DNA of 64,000 nt from Blastomussa wellsi (taxonomy: Eukaryota > Cnidaria > Anthozoa > Scleractinia > Plerogyridae): assembly GCA_947652115.1 (NCBI GenBank), contig OX393561.1:765440-829439 (forward strand). The letters are read 5' to 3'. Below the pieces are notes generated by a model that saw only the letters and a list, made by a program, of their open reading frames with translations, was not told the origin of the DNA and ran no database searches. This document shows, in pieces, positions 30,001-41,030 of this stretch; position 1 is the first letter of the stretch; every line of letters starts with the position of its first letter. A program made the position numbers and the translations under genes.

Positions 30001-32571
30001 ATAACCATCTCATATCCAACAAGTGCGAGTGGAAAAATTGTTTTATTACAAACGCCAAAAAATATTGTGCAAACATTGCGAAGAATGCATTCTTTTACGC
30101 GTACACCTACCATATTTGTAGGTCCGATGGTACATGTATATGAGCTCATATACCATTGCCTCTAAACCAATCAAAACTCAGGGAATGCAATATACCATAG
30201 CTACAGTAGTTTTTAATAAAATAGTATAGAAAAGACAGATTCCAATTGATCATTGACCTGGTGCATCTTTAATTTAAATTAAGTTTCTGCGTGTTTTTTT
30301 TTTTGTTCTTCAGAAGAAGTTCTCCCTACTGAGGAAGCAGAGGAATGGGGCAGTGAAGAAAGCATTGGGGATGAGATTGAAGATGCTGGTGCCAAGAACA
30401 TGTCCAGTGACGAAGACTTCGTTCTTGAGGACGAGGAGGGTACCACAAACAAGACAACAACGTCTGACCAAGCAAACAAAAATGGTGAAGAGTGTGAGAA
30501 GAAGGAAAATGTAGGAACGCAGAGCTCACTTCCACAAAAGAGAAAAGCTGAAGAGACAAATGTTATTCGGCAAAGTGTACTGCCTGGTGCAAGCCCAGCT
30601 GTTATTGACGATGATGATCCATGCTCTATTGCCATTCAAACAGCTCCGCCCAGATTGAAGAAGAAACGAAAGAAGCATTCGCCAGTCACAGAGCTCAAGG
30701 CTACAACAGCCTCTCAGACAGCATCTGCAGTGGTACCTCAAGCAGTGCTACCCAAGACTCCACAAGGGAATCAGAGTGTTGCCCATATTCCTGCTGGTAT
30801 GCAAGTTAAAGAGAACACCGCAGGTGATGCTGCGGCCAAGACTTCTATCTCCGTGAATACAACTGTGGCAGTGGGTACCTCTGTCACAACAAGTGCAGTT
30901 TCTGTGACAGGAACTCTGCCTTCCACCAGCGTTACACAAGCAGTGAAAAACGCAAGCTTTGTAAGAATACATCCTCAACTTCCAGTTACCTTAAGTACGT
31001 CGAATTCACCTGCAGCAGCGGCTAAACCTTGTTCACTCGTGGTAGTGCCTTCGTCGCGTGTCCGCAGTACCACCCCCGCTCAAACTGTTACGGTTTCTAA
31101 GAATCTTTCATCAACAGCTGTAACTGTTTCCTCTCAACATCTTCAGTCACAAGCACATGTGGGAAAAGTTATGCTGGTTTCAAGCTCGGGTGTTCCACTG
31201 AAAGTTTTGCGAACTGTTCCTGTATCCCAAACCGTGATTCAAGGAAAAACTTTGAGTCCTTCTGCTGTCACAGCCACACCGGGAAACACAAGAGTTTGCG
31301 TTGTACCTTCAAGCTCTTCAGTGTCAAATCCAGCTGGAGTAGCGACCGTAGTAAGCTCGTCAACGCTTGCTAAATCGGCTACTTCTCAACTGCCAACTTC
31401 ATCCATTCCTAAAGTCGCCATTTCCGTTGCACCCACCAACTTGTCTAGCGCATTGTCAGGCGCTAAGCAGACTAGTCATGTCAGTACTACAAGTGCATCA
31501 CCGTTGCACCCCCAGGTCTTATTAGTACAGCGCACGGGAGCAGGAGGGGTTGTACCAATGACTGTCAAGGGAGGGACTATTGTCATGCCTCCGTCAGTAT
31601 CACAACAAGTAGTTGTCATCAGGCCATCTGGGGCATTAACCTCATCGACCACAAGTTCAACAACGCTGGTATCAGGAGCAGGGATTTCTGTGTTGGGAAA
31701 TACTCAGATTGCACAAAGTGCACTTGGACATAAGGTCGTATTGTCAACTGCAACGAGTTTGCCTCATTTAGAATCAAAGGCTAGAGTTGTCACAGGCAAC
31801 AAGCCAGTTGTCCAGGTGGCCAAAGCTCCATTGGAACTTAAAACTGCTTCTCAAACTCTGGACAACAAACCAGTCCTCGCAATGGCATCAGCTCCTGAAA
31901 GTATTATAACGGCTAATAAATCGATCACTTCTCCCGAATCTAAACCTACCGACGCCGCATTTACTATAGCCAATGAGCAGGTTGTAGCCGAGAAAGTGAC
32001 GTCATCAGAGGTAATAGCTCCTAAGGAACAGTTATCTAATGTGGGATCAATTCATGTGTGTGCAGCAACAGAAGTATCTGAGACAATTACGAAAACTGTC
32101 GCGTCAAATTGCGATACAGTGAGGAGGACAGACACACACTCAACGAGAAATGTTTTGTTGGACACACAGGCAGTGACTACTGTCTCGCCAGGAACAATAA
32201 CAATTAACACAAACAACTCTCAACCAGAAAACATTGCAGATGATAATTCTAGTAAAGCTGCAGAGTTGCATGAAAAAGATAAAGACATTCAAAATGGATC
32301 CGATCCCTTAGTGGATCTCACATGTTACGAGACAAGTGTTGGTGACTCTGTAGGATGCGAGGAAAGTGATGACTCGGCCCCCAATGGGCTCAAACCAGAC
32401 CTGAAGACATCGCTGTCGTGTAAGGTCAAAGAAACAGATGTTAAGCTTTGTAATGGAGTCAATCGATCAGCATCTCCTGATACCAAATGTAATGAACAAG
32501 AACTTGTTGTGGATCCGAGTCACGTAACGGCAGACAAAACCACTAACGGAGTTGTCACGAATGAAACTTAA
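22649..32571 (+). CDS. BRD10: BRD10 (KIAA2026)-like bromodomain protein, complete
   Basis: Twelve exons: 22649-22976, 23917-24085, 24318-24400, 24481-24719, 25054-25214, 26164-26266, 26747-26792, 26928-27019, 27782-27967, 28767-28871, 29131-29497, 30314-32571. All junctions are GT-AG and every phase fits, giving about 1378 codons. Family hallmarks: TWPFLEPVDAEALGLWDYHE, a bromodomain over exons 1-2, then a helical region with GEVNPL and RIYKQCP blocks (exons 5-9), a proline-rich stretch, an AT-hook (KKRGRKPK, about residues 565-572), an acidic patch and a long Ser/Thr/Val-rich tail. BRD10 is a nuclear protein of poorly known function, presumably reading acetylated chromatin. The vertebrate protein is longer, about 2100 residues. 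The start codon is the first ATG of the open frame, followed directly by acidic sequence. Confidence 0.94.
24165..24214. repeat. Double CTTCACATGTGAAG palindrome in BRD10 intron 2
   Basis: TATCTTCACATGTGAAGATA (24170-24189) is a perfect 20-base palindrome. A second near copy, TTATCTTCACATGTGATA, follows directly after ACATG. It is probably the centre of a small MITE lying between exons 2 and 3. Confidence 0.7.
25474..25855. mobile_element. MITE with ~60-bp inverted repeats in BRD10 intron 5
   Basis: CATCCTTTAAGCATGACAAA at the left is the inverted copy of the right end at 25833-25855. Weaker pairing continues inward (TTTTGCTTTTAAAAAGTAAA against TTTACTTTTGAAACGTC, and GGTTTTGTCT shared). 382 bp, non-coding. 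Confidence 0.78.
28000..28172. mobile_element. MITE with perfect 13-bp ends in BRD10 intron 9
   Basis: GGGCTGTCACTAA (28000-28012) and TTAGTGACAGCCC (28160-28172) are exact inverted copies. TAGCCC occurs just outside both ends and may be an imperfect target duplication. It starts 32 bases after the exon 9 donor. Confidence 0.7.
28934..29090. mobile_element. Palindromic MITE in BRD10 intron 10
   Basis: CAATTTCAATATTTTAAAAT then TCAGCCTAAAACAA at the left pairs with TTGTTTTAGGCTGA then ATTTTAAAATATCGAAATTG at the right. 157 bp, ending about 40 bases before exon 11. Confidence 0.75.
29131..29497 (+). CDS. BRD10: BRD10 exon 11 with AT-hook and helical segment
   Basis: The exon opens with a proline- and acid-rich stretch, then has EPPPPPKKRGRKPKPP, an AT-hook core (RGRKP) expected to bind the minor groove of AT-rich DNA. 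It then has a helix (VDLHQTLLALLEELEKYEM) that resembles the vertebrate BRD10 segment with LHSTLIRLLNELLPWEP. It ends phase 1 and joins exon 12 as a Glu codon. Confidence 0.85.
29925..30235. repeat. Palindrome-rich repeat with GTTGGATATGAGAT arms in BRD10 intron 11
   Basis: AACAATTATTCCACGAG then GTTGGATATGAGAT (29925-29960) is inverted at 30006-30042. Between them is a GC-rich hairpin (GAGGCGTGTAGCGCCGAG). Beyond it lies AAACCAATCAAAACTCAGG, a segment that recurs inverted near 44560, so this is a repeat family with a second, diverged copy. Confidence 0.65.
30314..32571 (+). CDS. BRD10: BRD10 terminal exon, Ser/Thr/Val-rich tail
   Basis: A 2258-base exon encodes residues 627-1378. It begins with an acidic stretch (EEAEEWGSEESIGDEIEDA), then a basic patch LKKKRKKHSP that could serve as a nuclear localisation signal, followed by about 600 residues dominated by Ser, Thr, Val and Ala. 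The composition matches the long low-complexity tail of vertebrate BRD10. No enzymatic domain is seen. It ends in a TAA stop. Confidence 0.9.
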
Positions 32572-34951
32572 GAAACGGAGAGGACGTTTGAGAGAAATAA
32601 TTATCGTTAAGCTTCTCATTTCGTTGATAAAATGTCAAATCTAGTGGAGGGTCTGAATCTGTATTCCACGTGGAATTTATTGCTCCTTTTTGAAGTCGGA
32701 ATTTTCTTTATTTTTATTTTCCTCTCTAAATCGAAGATACAAAACCCTGCTCCCTGCGCTGCCTGTGCACATTTACTCTTGAGGATGTCAGCGTGTCTTG
32801 TAAAATAAGTGGCTTTAATGGGACGGGAGGGTAATCGTGTACAGAACATGTAGATGTAGCTACATGTCCATGTAGCTTTCATCAGAGGGGAGCCCTCTGG
32901 GGCTTCATTTTGTGATTCGGTAAGAAAAATAAACTAAATGTTTTTGTGCGTATTGCTTTTCTGTGTTTGTATCTGAGCAGTGAAATATTCAGTTTGTAAA
33001 TCCAGGTCATATTGTTTACATATGAGGGCTGAGGTTGTGTATCAGTATTCATGAAGTAATTTGAAATCATACAGCGGAGTCGCAGGCATATATATAAGCA
33101 GAGTTCCGCTCCGTCGGAGTCGCAAGTAGAAAAGAAAGTACCTTACTACATGAATTTTCACGACATTTTAATTTCGCGATTAATTTGCTTTAAGGACGTT
33201 AGCGCAAAAATTTTCTACGTTGATTTTTTTTCTGAAACTCTCGCTACCGTAAGATAATGAGTAACTAATGTCAGAAATGTAAAAAAATGGAGGTCACCGA
33301 CTTCGTTTAGGAGAAAACATGCCCAGAAGAACACCCAAAATCTGTCGCGCTTCGTTAGCGAATACGGCTACAGTGTCTGTTAGCACAAAAATATTGCAAA
33401 TAAATCTTTGAAATGAACGTGTCCCTGCTAAATGTTGTTTAAATGGGCCCATAAAGTGAATTTATTCAATTGGTGTGGCTCCTTAAAGAAAAAATTCGCA
33501 TTTTGCGACCACATTTGCACTCGCCTAACAGCCGCAAGATGGCAGGATTCGATGTCCTGTGGGCAGAAAACTTGAAAATTTTTAAACTTCCCACATCGAT
33601 TTTTTTGTTCATTTTTTGACAATCTGCCGAAAATTGTAAATAAAATCAGTTCATGGAGAAAAGTAGGCGTCACCGACCATATAAGAGAGTAAGCTACCAG
33701 CAAAGCTACGAAACGGCTTCTGGCCCTTTGTTAGCCGCGCGGCTGTAGGTTTTGCGCGGGTCTTGCTTTGCACGGGGTTCATTTTTTTTTTGTCGGTGAC
33801 CAGACCCAAACCTCCAATCGGCTAAATCCTGATCGGGACTTTGAATCGCGCAACCTGTGATGTTTATTCGCCAAAAGCTGTTTAAACAATGTACGGAAAA
33901 TGTTACGGATATTGTTTTCTTTATTGTCTATAAAATGTATTTCTTTTGGTTTTATCGAAGCGTTGGATTCGAAGGGAACATTAAATACACTAAAAAGTGT
34001 GCTTTCACTTACGCTACGTAAGTTTGCAAGTTTACCTCGCCAGAAGCGACAGTCATTAAATTATTTGCAATTTTGCGAGTATTTCTTGTGGGTTTGGGCA
34101 ATTGAAGTGAATTCTTCGGCAGTTTCATCGGAGCGAGTTCAGTGCGGTGTTCGAGGGGGTGACGTTTGGTGGTTAAGTGCTACACCGTAGTGGGTGAGGT
34201 TTGGATGGATTCCAAGACCTACCAAGGCAATTTGGACGAATTTTTACTTCTAAAGAATGCAATCGGTGCAATATTTGGCTGGTAGAATTGAGTGACTCGA
34301 CACTTGTGTTGCATGCCGCCGTACATAGCGAATTTCCCGGCTTCCCGTTCGGCCAGGAATAGGGAAATTACAGCTCTAATCGAATGGTAATTGTTCTGTT
34401 TGCTGAAGGTTTGATAGAAAATTTTGTTCGTGAACGGGAAGGAAAGGCGTGACGTTTGCTGCAAATGCAAACTTTTGGATTAAGAATTATTTTTTCATTA
34501 AAAAATTGAAGGTAAAGATGTGTGTTTTTTGTTGTTTTCCAATGTAGTCGAAAACGAGAATTTTCGGATTTGCTGCAGAACAAATAGTCATATGCGACGA
34601 CAGTTCAGAGCTGTAGCAAGGTATTTGGCTTTAAATGATTCAAAAAATTATCACTGCCATAACAAGCGATTATTACTATCAGGCGTTTAGATCTGTTAAA
34701 GCTGTAGATTTTGATATAATTTATAGTGGTTTTCGTACAAATTTATACGATTGGGCGTTAAGGGTTAAACATATTGTAAGAATTTAAAACATTCTCGGGT
34801 TAAAATTTTGGTTTAAAATGAAGTCTTTAACGAATGATAAATTTGGCGCTAATGAATGAATATATGCGGTAAAAAAGTTTGAAAAATTTCATTTATGCAG
34901 TTTTTATTCTGTAACGTTTTCACACTTTTTAACCTGTATATTCATTTATTC
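32572..34951. other. Gene-free stretch after BRD10
   Basis: The first 350 bases are probably BRD10 3' UTR. The rest shows no exon that I can support. The block 33165-33800 has the look of an old dispersed repeat (GGTCACCGACTTCG near 33292 and GGCGTCACCGACCATAT near 33667) but I could not define its ends. Confidence 0.5.
32928..32933 (+). terminator. Candidate poly(A) signal of BRD10
   Basis: AATAAA lies 357 bases after the BRD10 stop codon, a plausible 3' UTR length. No GT-rich downstream element was confirmed. Confidence 0.45.
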
Positions 34952-35070
34952 ACGATGATAAGTCAAAGACTTCTGCAAGGCTGAAACAACGTGATATATT
35001 TTGAACAATATTTCGGCTGGCCAGACCAGCCTTCTTCAGGTTTAGATGTTACTAATTTTTTGACATGAAA
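34952..35070 (+). repeat. Left inverted terminal repeat of Penelope-like element
   Basis: It pairs with 37065-37183 over its full length with very few differences. It contains the palindromic core GGCTGGCCAGACCAGCC, which could fold as a hairpin. Confidence 0.85.
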
Positions 35071-35264
35071 TTTCAATATATTATGGAGATGTCGCAATAC
35101 ATATTTCGAAACTTATAGGCGTGGCGGAATTACGTATACAAGATGATTCCAGAGAAAGATAGAAATTTCTATATAAAATAAAAATGAAAATAGACTGAGA
35201 GCTACAAAGCAAACATGAATTATAAGTTGATATAAATAAAACATTTCTTCGTTAGCTACAAGTT

Positions 35265-37065
35265 TTAAGATTTATCGCGTCTATTCAGTCCATGGGGCTC
35301 CAATGTCCCCGCTAAATCTATTAAAAAGGACTCTCTGGCTTTTCTGATTGAGTCACGTGAGGAGTGAATTAGTTCAAGTGGGATTAGTTGCATGTCAGTG
35401 TGACAGTGGTTAGGATGAGAAAGAAAATGTTCGGCAACAGTAGTGGGTTTGGATTTAATGTTAGTTTTGTCGACTGAGCGTCTGTGTTCGTTGAATCTGT
35501 CTTTGAGACGTCGCTTAGTTTCACCTATGTATTGTAAATGACAGCGGTTACACTGAATCATGTAGATTAAATTTTTGGTGTTACAGGTTATGTGTGATTT
35601 GATGTTACGGATTTCGCCAGTGGAAAAGAAAGTGTAGTGTTTAAGACCGTTAGTAATGTAAGGACAAGTAGCACAATCTTGTCCACAGCGGAAGGAGCCC
35701 GGTGGTAAAGGAGTGTTATTAGTAGCGGCTGCCGTGATAGTGGGTAGTTTAGCTTTAACTAAAATGTCGCGAAGGTTAGAAGTGCGTCTGAAGGCGACGA
35801 TAGGAGGGTGTTTGAAAACTTCTCTGCAGCGGTCGGAGGAACGTAAAATGTTAAAATGTTTACGTAGAATACTGTTAATGTGAGGAAGTGCTGGGTTATA
35901 AGTGACAACAAAAGGTAAGTGGTTGACGGAATCGTGACGGTTAGTTTGTAAAGCGTCAGTGCGAGAGATATTAGCAGCTCGTTTGAACTGCGAGTCAAGA
36001 AAAGTGTTATCATAACCTCGTGCGTAGAGGTATGTTCTTAATTCATTAAGGCGAAGATTAAATTTAACGTCAGTGGAACAAATACGGCGGATGCGAAGAG
36101 CTAAACTGAATGGAATAGCCTTTTTAGTATGTTGAGGATGACATGATGAGCTGAGGAGGTGTTGGTGTTTGTCTGTAGGTTTGGTGTATAAGTCAGTTTG
36201 TATAGTACCGTTATGTAGAGATACCATGACGTCGAGAAAGGGAACATTGGTTAATGAGTGATTACTAGTGAACTTAATAGTGGGATGAATGTTATTGAGA
36301 TAATCGACGAATATTTTCAGATGATCTAGTCCTTCAGTCCAGATCATGAAAATATCGTCGAGGTAGTCTCCACCAAATGTAAGGATGGAAAGGAGCATTA
36401 GAGAGGGCGTTGGTTTCGAAAAAGCCGAGGAAGAGATTAGCAAATGATGGAGCCATCTTAGTACCCATAGCAGTTCCATGGATCTGAAGATAGTGTTGTT
36501 GATTAAAAGTGAAGTTATTCATGGTCAGTATCATACGTAAAAGGTCGCAAAGTGTCTCAGTAGGAATGTGTTTGTCAGTACGAGTTTCAAGGAATCGACG
36601 GCAAGCATCAATTCCTTCATTGTGTGGAATGTTGGTGTATAATGATGAAACGTCGAGAGTGACAAGTATGGCGTTACTTGGTAGAGTAGCAAGGTTAGAA
36701 AGTTTGTTCAAGAAATCAGTTGTGTCTTTAATGTGTGAATCCATGGAAGGTACAAGAGGGTTAATGTGATAGTCGACGAATTGTGAGATGCGTTCCGTAG
36801 GGTGGCTGTTAGATGAAACTATGGGGCGTCCCGGGTTGCCGGTTTTGTGTATTTTAGGTAAAATGTAAAAGCGTCCAGGTTTAATATTAGTTTGTATAAG
36901 GTATTGTTTAGTCTTTTCGTCAATGTAACCGTCTTTTAGCATGCGTTGGACGTAAGTCGTAACTCGCTGTTGAATTTGGTTGGTTATGTCTTCGTCCTGT
37001 TTTCTGTAGAATTTAGCGTCATTTAGTTGTCGGTTGCATTCGTCTTCGTACCAAGTCCTGTCCAT
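35265..37065 (-). pseudogene. Penelope-like retroelement polyprotein (RT plus GIY-YIG), frameshifted
   Basis: Two overlapping frames (37065-36334 and 36479-35265) together encode a reverse transcriptase with LPKIHKTGNPGRPIVSS, motif A VTLDVSSLYTNIP, motif B GTAMGTKMAPSFANLF and motif C YLDDIFMIW. They are followed by a CxxxCxxC knuckle (CGQDCATC) and a C-terminal GIY-YIG endonuclease (IYMIQCNRCHLQYIGET with KDRFNEHR). This order is diagnostic of Penelope-like elements with endonuclease. An extra base near 36365-36372, between motifs B and C, breaks the frame. The frame starts exactly at the edge of the right terminal repeat and lacks the usual N-terminal region, so the copy is also 5'-truncated. 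Confidence 0.9.
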
Positions 37066-37183
37066 TTCATGTCAAAAAATTAGTAACATCTAAACCTGAA
37101 GAAGGCTGGTCTGGCCAGCCGAAATATTGTTCAAAATATATCACGTTGTTTCAGCCTTGCAGAAGTCTTTGACTTATCATCGT
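37065..37183 (-). repeat. Right inverted terminal repeat of Penelope-like element
   Basis: Reverse complement of 34952-35070. It abuts the first codon of the truncated RT frame, as expected from 5' truncation followed by joining to an inverted end copy. Confidence 0.85.
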
Positions 37184-39355
37184 TTTTTAATTTTTCAAGT
37201 TTGGCTGATTAGATCTCCTGCGAGATCCAACGTTCAATCAAGCAGGATCTTCGTACACGGTTTTGGCAGTCTATTGAGTTTATTTATTCACGCCATTTTT
37301 ATCATTCTTTAAAGGCTGTTGGTTGACAACTTGAAAGCTTATGTTAAACCAGACCTCGTTTAACAACTGAACGTATTTAATGCGAAATGGGGGGGTTTCA
37401 TTTCCTCAAAACTATTCGACTTCATTGACGCTCTGATTCAGAAAAATATAACATTCCTTGCACATTTATTGCAGTGCGTGCGTCCGTAGAGGTATTGCCC
37501 AAGTTATTAGGGTTGTAGTTTCGAGTCGCCCAATTTAGGCTTTTTTCAAGGCTTAATGTGCATGGCAACTTCGTGTTTCGAGGTGTCGCCATAGAATTCG
37601 TTGCAGTACAGTTGTTGAAATGCAAATGTACCAAAAGCTATTTCCCCGTGAGCAATTGCATAGGTTTCTGTTCGTTTAGATGTTTCTTACGCATATTTCA
37701 TTTGCTTCTAGACTTCAATCACGGCCAATTAGTGTATTTTTCCGGTACGATTCACACCATTGCTTGATTGAGAATAAATAATTATGAATTCATCTCTTCA
37801 GCGCAGCCACCGAAGCATTCGTTTAATTATGAAAGTTATTCCAAGGGCCGCTTGATAACTGAACATGTACGTGTTCAGGTAGCGTTCCGTGTGAGGAAAC
37901 TCAAAGCAAACTTGTTATTCAAGAAAAATGTGTTCTTCCGACCAAGCAAGACATTCAGACGTTTTTATAATGGTTATCACTTTGGAGAATACACAAGGTT
38001 GGATGAAATAAAAATGCAACGCTTAAGTTATGAGTTAACCTGTCTTCTACCAGGTTTACTGAACAGAGATGTATTAAAAGAAAGTACGAGATCTGTTGCT
38101 AATGGACCGTGACTTTACTCGCTCAGATAAGTATTCTGCCATTTAATTCTTGGGATTTCGTCCCATATTCTGCATATTGCTTGACCAAAATTTAACGTTG
38201 CTGTACCATTGAAAAATACACGTTTTCCGAAGTAATCTAAATTCATTGGACCACTGAACATTTTATGGCCGACGTTTTTTCTGAAGTTGAAGTCTTGTTC
38301 ATAGAACGTGCATGTCGGTTTAAACTAAATAGTAACAAGAGAGATTAGACTAAAAACGAAAAAATGGCTTATATTAATTTTGGCCTGTTTCCTTTTTCTC
38401 CAGCTTGAACGAGAGTGTGGCAAGAGAGTGCAGTTGTCTGGCAGATGAAGCTCTTGGAATCTGCTCCAAGTTAAATATTGGAAACATCATATTTCAGAAA
38501 AATACACCGTGCTTCTTGACTCACTTGAACAGTAGCAGTCAGTTGAAGGAGCTCAGTCACGGATGACACATTCTGAGAAGTTAAGCTAAGGTTTTCAAAT
38601 TTGCCAGTTAAAATCCTTCTCAGTTTTCCTCATTAGAAGCTATCCTTGGTATAAAAAGTCTCGTTGTACACCAAAATGTAAAAAAATTAATTTCGTCAGT
38701 TCGGTCCCAGGGACACTCGGTTAAATACTTTGTTGGATCAGTTCATCGTCTGTAAGGGTTTCCCAATGGAATATCACATATGGAAAATACACAAACTGGT
38801 ACCTGTGTTCCAAACGCCTCGACAGTCATCGTCTTGCAACCTATTCTAAGGTTATAGCAGAAATCGTTTATCTGCTGGATGAACGACAACCCCGGCAACT
38901 TAACCACTGTTCAGCTGGCACACTGATAATAGTTGTGGAGCGACCAAGCAATTATGAACGAAGTAACTCCTTAACGTAAAAAATTACGTTTGAGACTCGA
39001 CTGAAAACCGCTCTAAAATAAGAGATACGTGCAACATAAGTAAGAAAGACAAGCCGCACTTCCTGTATGGTTGGAGCGGCAAAAACTGTTGTCCTGGTCA
39101 CTCGCTTGTAATCCCAGGTGCCAAAAACTCGCGATTCGAGATGGAAAAAAGATTTATGTGAACGTGTCAAGTGGAACATGACTTTCTGATTTTCGCTGTG
39201 TTTTGTTACAACTTCGGCCGTTCAGATTCTGAAAGCTGTTTAAGACATTGTGTAGAGTTTGAAATAACGTGGAATAAAAGGTCAACAACATTAAATTTTG
39301 CCTTCTTTTCAATGAAATAAGGAAAATTCATCCGGCTTGTTTTGTTTGTGTTATC
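37184..39355. other. Gene-free stretch between Penelope element and minisatellite
   Basis: I see no domain, no paired splice signals and no clear repeat. The open frame 37768-38112 lacks an ATG start and resembles nothing I know. A pyrimidine tract with CTCCAG at 38398-38403 resembles an acceptor, but the sequence after it closes quickly. Confidence 0.5.
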
Positions 39356-39454
39356 TTTTTGGCGTATTTGATAGTTTTTGGAAGAAATTGAGGTTTTTGC
39401 TTCAAATACAAACTGACATCAAACCTCCCAAAAGCGATCAAATACGCCAAAAAG
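39356..39454. repeat. Hairpin with GGCGTATTTGAT arms bordering the 39-bp array
   Basis: TTTTTGGCGTATTTGAT at the left pairs exactly with ATCAAATACGCCAAAAA at the right, with weaker inner pairing (GAGGTTT / AAACCTC). It directly precedes the minisatellite. Confidence 0.75.
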
Positions 39455-39457
39455 AGG

Positions 39458-39925
39458 CCTGCTGAGGGGCTGAGGTTTGGGGGCAAAGGGCTACGCCCTG
39501 CTGAGGGGTTGAGATTTGGGGTCAGAGGGCTACGCCCTGCTGAGGGGTTAAGGTTTTGGGGCAAAGGGCTGCGCCCTGCTGAGGGGTTGAGGTTTGGGGG
39601 CAAAGGGCTGCGCCCTGCTGCGGGATTGAGGTTTGGGGCAAAGGGCTTCGCCCTGCTGAGGGGTTGAGGTTTGGGGGCAAAGGGCTACGCCCTGCTGAGG
39701 GGTTGAGATTTCGGGCCAAAGGGCTGCGCCCTGCTGAGGGGTTGAGATTTGGGGGCAAAGGGCTGCGCCCTGCTGAGAGGTTGAGGTTTGGGGGCAAAGG
39801 GCTGCGCCCTGCTGCGGGGTCGAGGTTTGGGGGCAAAGGGCTTCGCCCTGCTGAGGGGTTGAGGTTTGGGGGCTAAGGGCTGCGCCCTGCTGCGGGGTTG
39901 AGGTTTGGGGGCTAAGGGCTACGCC
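39458..39925 (+). repeat. 39-bp G-rich minisatellite, 12 copies
   Basis: The unit is close to GAGGTTTGGGGGCAAAGGG followed by CTACGCCCTGCTGAGGGGTT, with TACG/TGCG/TTCG and TGAG/TGCG variants. The period is 13 codons, so several frames stay open on both strands, but no start, splice context or known protein supports coding. G-runs could form quadruplexes, and GGGCTACGCCC-type cores can form small hairpins. Confidence 0.93.
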
Positions 39926-40043
39926 CTCCACAAATTCAGCGAGAATAATGTATCTTGCCCAAGGCCACAACGAAGAGCCCGGCGAGGTCAAGAACAGACC
40001 GCTCGATCTATAGGTCACGTGACCAGATTGAGAAATCACTCGG

Positions 40044-40260
40044 TTAAAGTTTGGAAATCAAAAATTTATTTCAGAAATTAAACGGATAAATTTTTAAAAC
40101 CAAAAACTGATTTCAGAAATCGAACGGATAAATTTTGGAAATCAAAAACTCATTTCAGAAATCAAAGGGATAAAGTTTAGAAATCAAAAATTCATTTCAG
40201 AAATCAAACGGATAAATTTTGGAAATCAAAAACTCACTCGGGAGTCAAAAAGGAAACAAA
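40044..40260 (+). repeat. 42-bp AT-rich tandem array, about 5 copies
   Basis: The unit is close to AAATCAAAAACTCATTTCAG followed by AAATCAAACGGATAAATTTTGG. Copies become more diverged toward 40370. It begins about 120 bases after the 39-bp array ends. Confidence 0.88.
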
Positions 40261-41030
40261 ATAAATCAAACAGATTTTTATTAAAATCAAAATTTCATTT
40301 GAGAAATCGAAAATAGCACAAAATAAATCGAAGCGTTTTTTTTAAGTCAAAGTAGAAATCTGAAAAATCAAAATCAATATTTGCAGTAATAAGGTAACAA
40401 GGCAAGAATCAACACACACAAAATCTTTATTCATCTCACCAGTGACGTAACACAAAGAGCGAACAAGACAATAAAGAACCCCGAAACAATATAGAAAAGA
40501 AAAACAAAAACAAAGAAAAAACTCACAGGTTCATCCTACTCCGAGGTATTTAAAAAACCTCGGAAATGTCAGCGCCTCTTGGTGATATGGTTTTAAATGA
40601 CGCTGTTTTACCTTAAAAAAGTCTTTTTTTCAAAATCACAATAGAGAGGAAATAATCAAAGTGGATATGGCATTTTGCAAAATCACGAAAATAAAGTGTC
40701 GCCTATTAAAGTGTCGCGAAATTTTGAGTCTCGTGCCTGAAACTAGCAACGTGATTGGTTCTGCTTCCTTTTCTCTGGGGACGACCTAAGATTTGAGCCC
40801 GCATCCCGCAAACACCCGCCAAGCAACAGGTATGCACGGAATCTTGGGAAGGATGGCATCGTCTCGGAAAGAGGACACGTACTCTGTGTTAAATTCATGT
40901 TGATTTTATGCAGAATGCTAAGTTAACTATCGTCCATTTAGCATCTGCACTAGACCTCTAAGTCAGTTTGGTAATTAGCCATCAATTTGTAGAGTTAGTT
41001 TAGCTTGTTTTTCGTGTGTTATTCCCGGAC

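Larger units (their letters stand above)
34952..37183 (-). mobile_element. Penelope-like element with 119-bp inverted terminal repeats
   Basis: Bases 34952-35070 and 37065-37183 are near-identical inverted copies of a 119-bp sequence containing TATTTCGGCTGGCCAGACCA. They bracket the frameshifted RT/GIY-YIG gene. Penelope-like elements are known to carry terminal repeats in direct or inverted orientation. No clear target-site duplication is seen outside the repeats. Confidence 0.85.

Noticed and set aside
30279..30978. Minus-strand frames of 118, 77, 71 and 76 residues
   Set aside because: Antisense shadows of the BRD10 terminal exon.
37768..38112. 114-residue plus-strand frame (RINNYEF... 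VANGP)
   Set aside because: It begins at a TTG, has no in-frame ATG near the start, shows no known domain, and lies in repeat-rich DNA.
39328..40039. Minus-strand frames with NLNPSAGRSPLPP-type peptide repeats
   Set aside because: The 39-bp period keeps frames open automatically on both strands. No start context, splice sites or known repeat protein supports coding.
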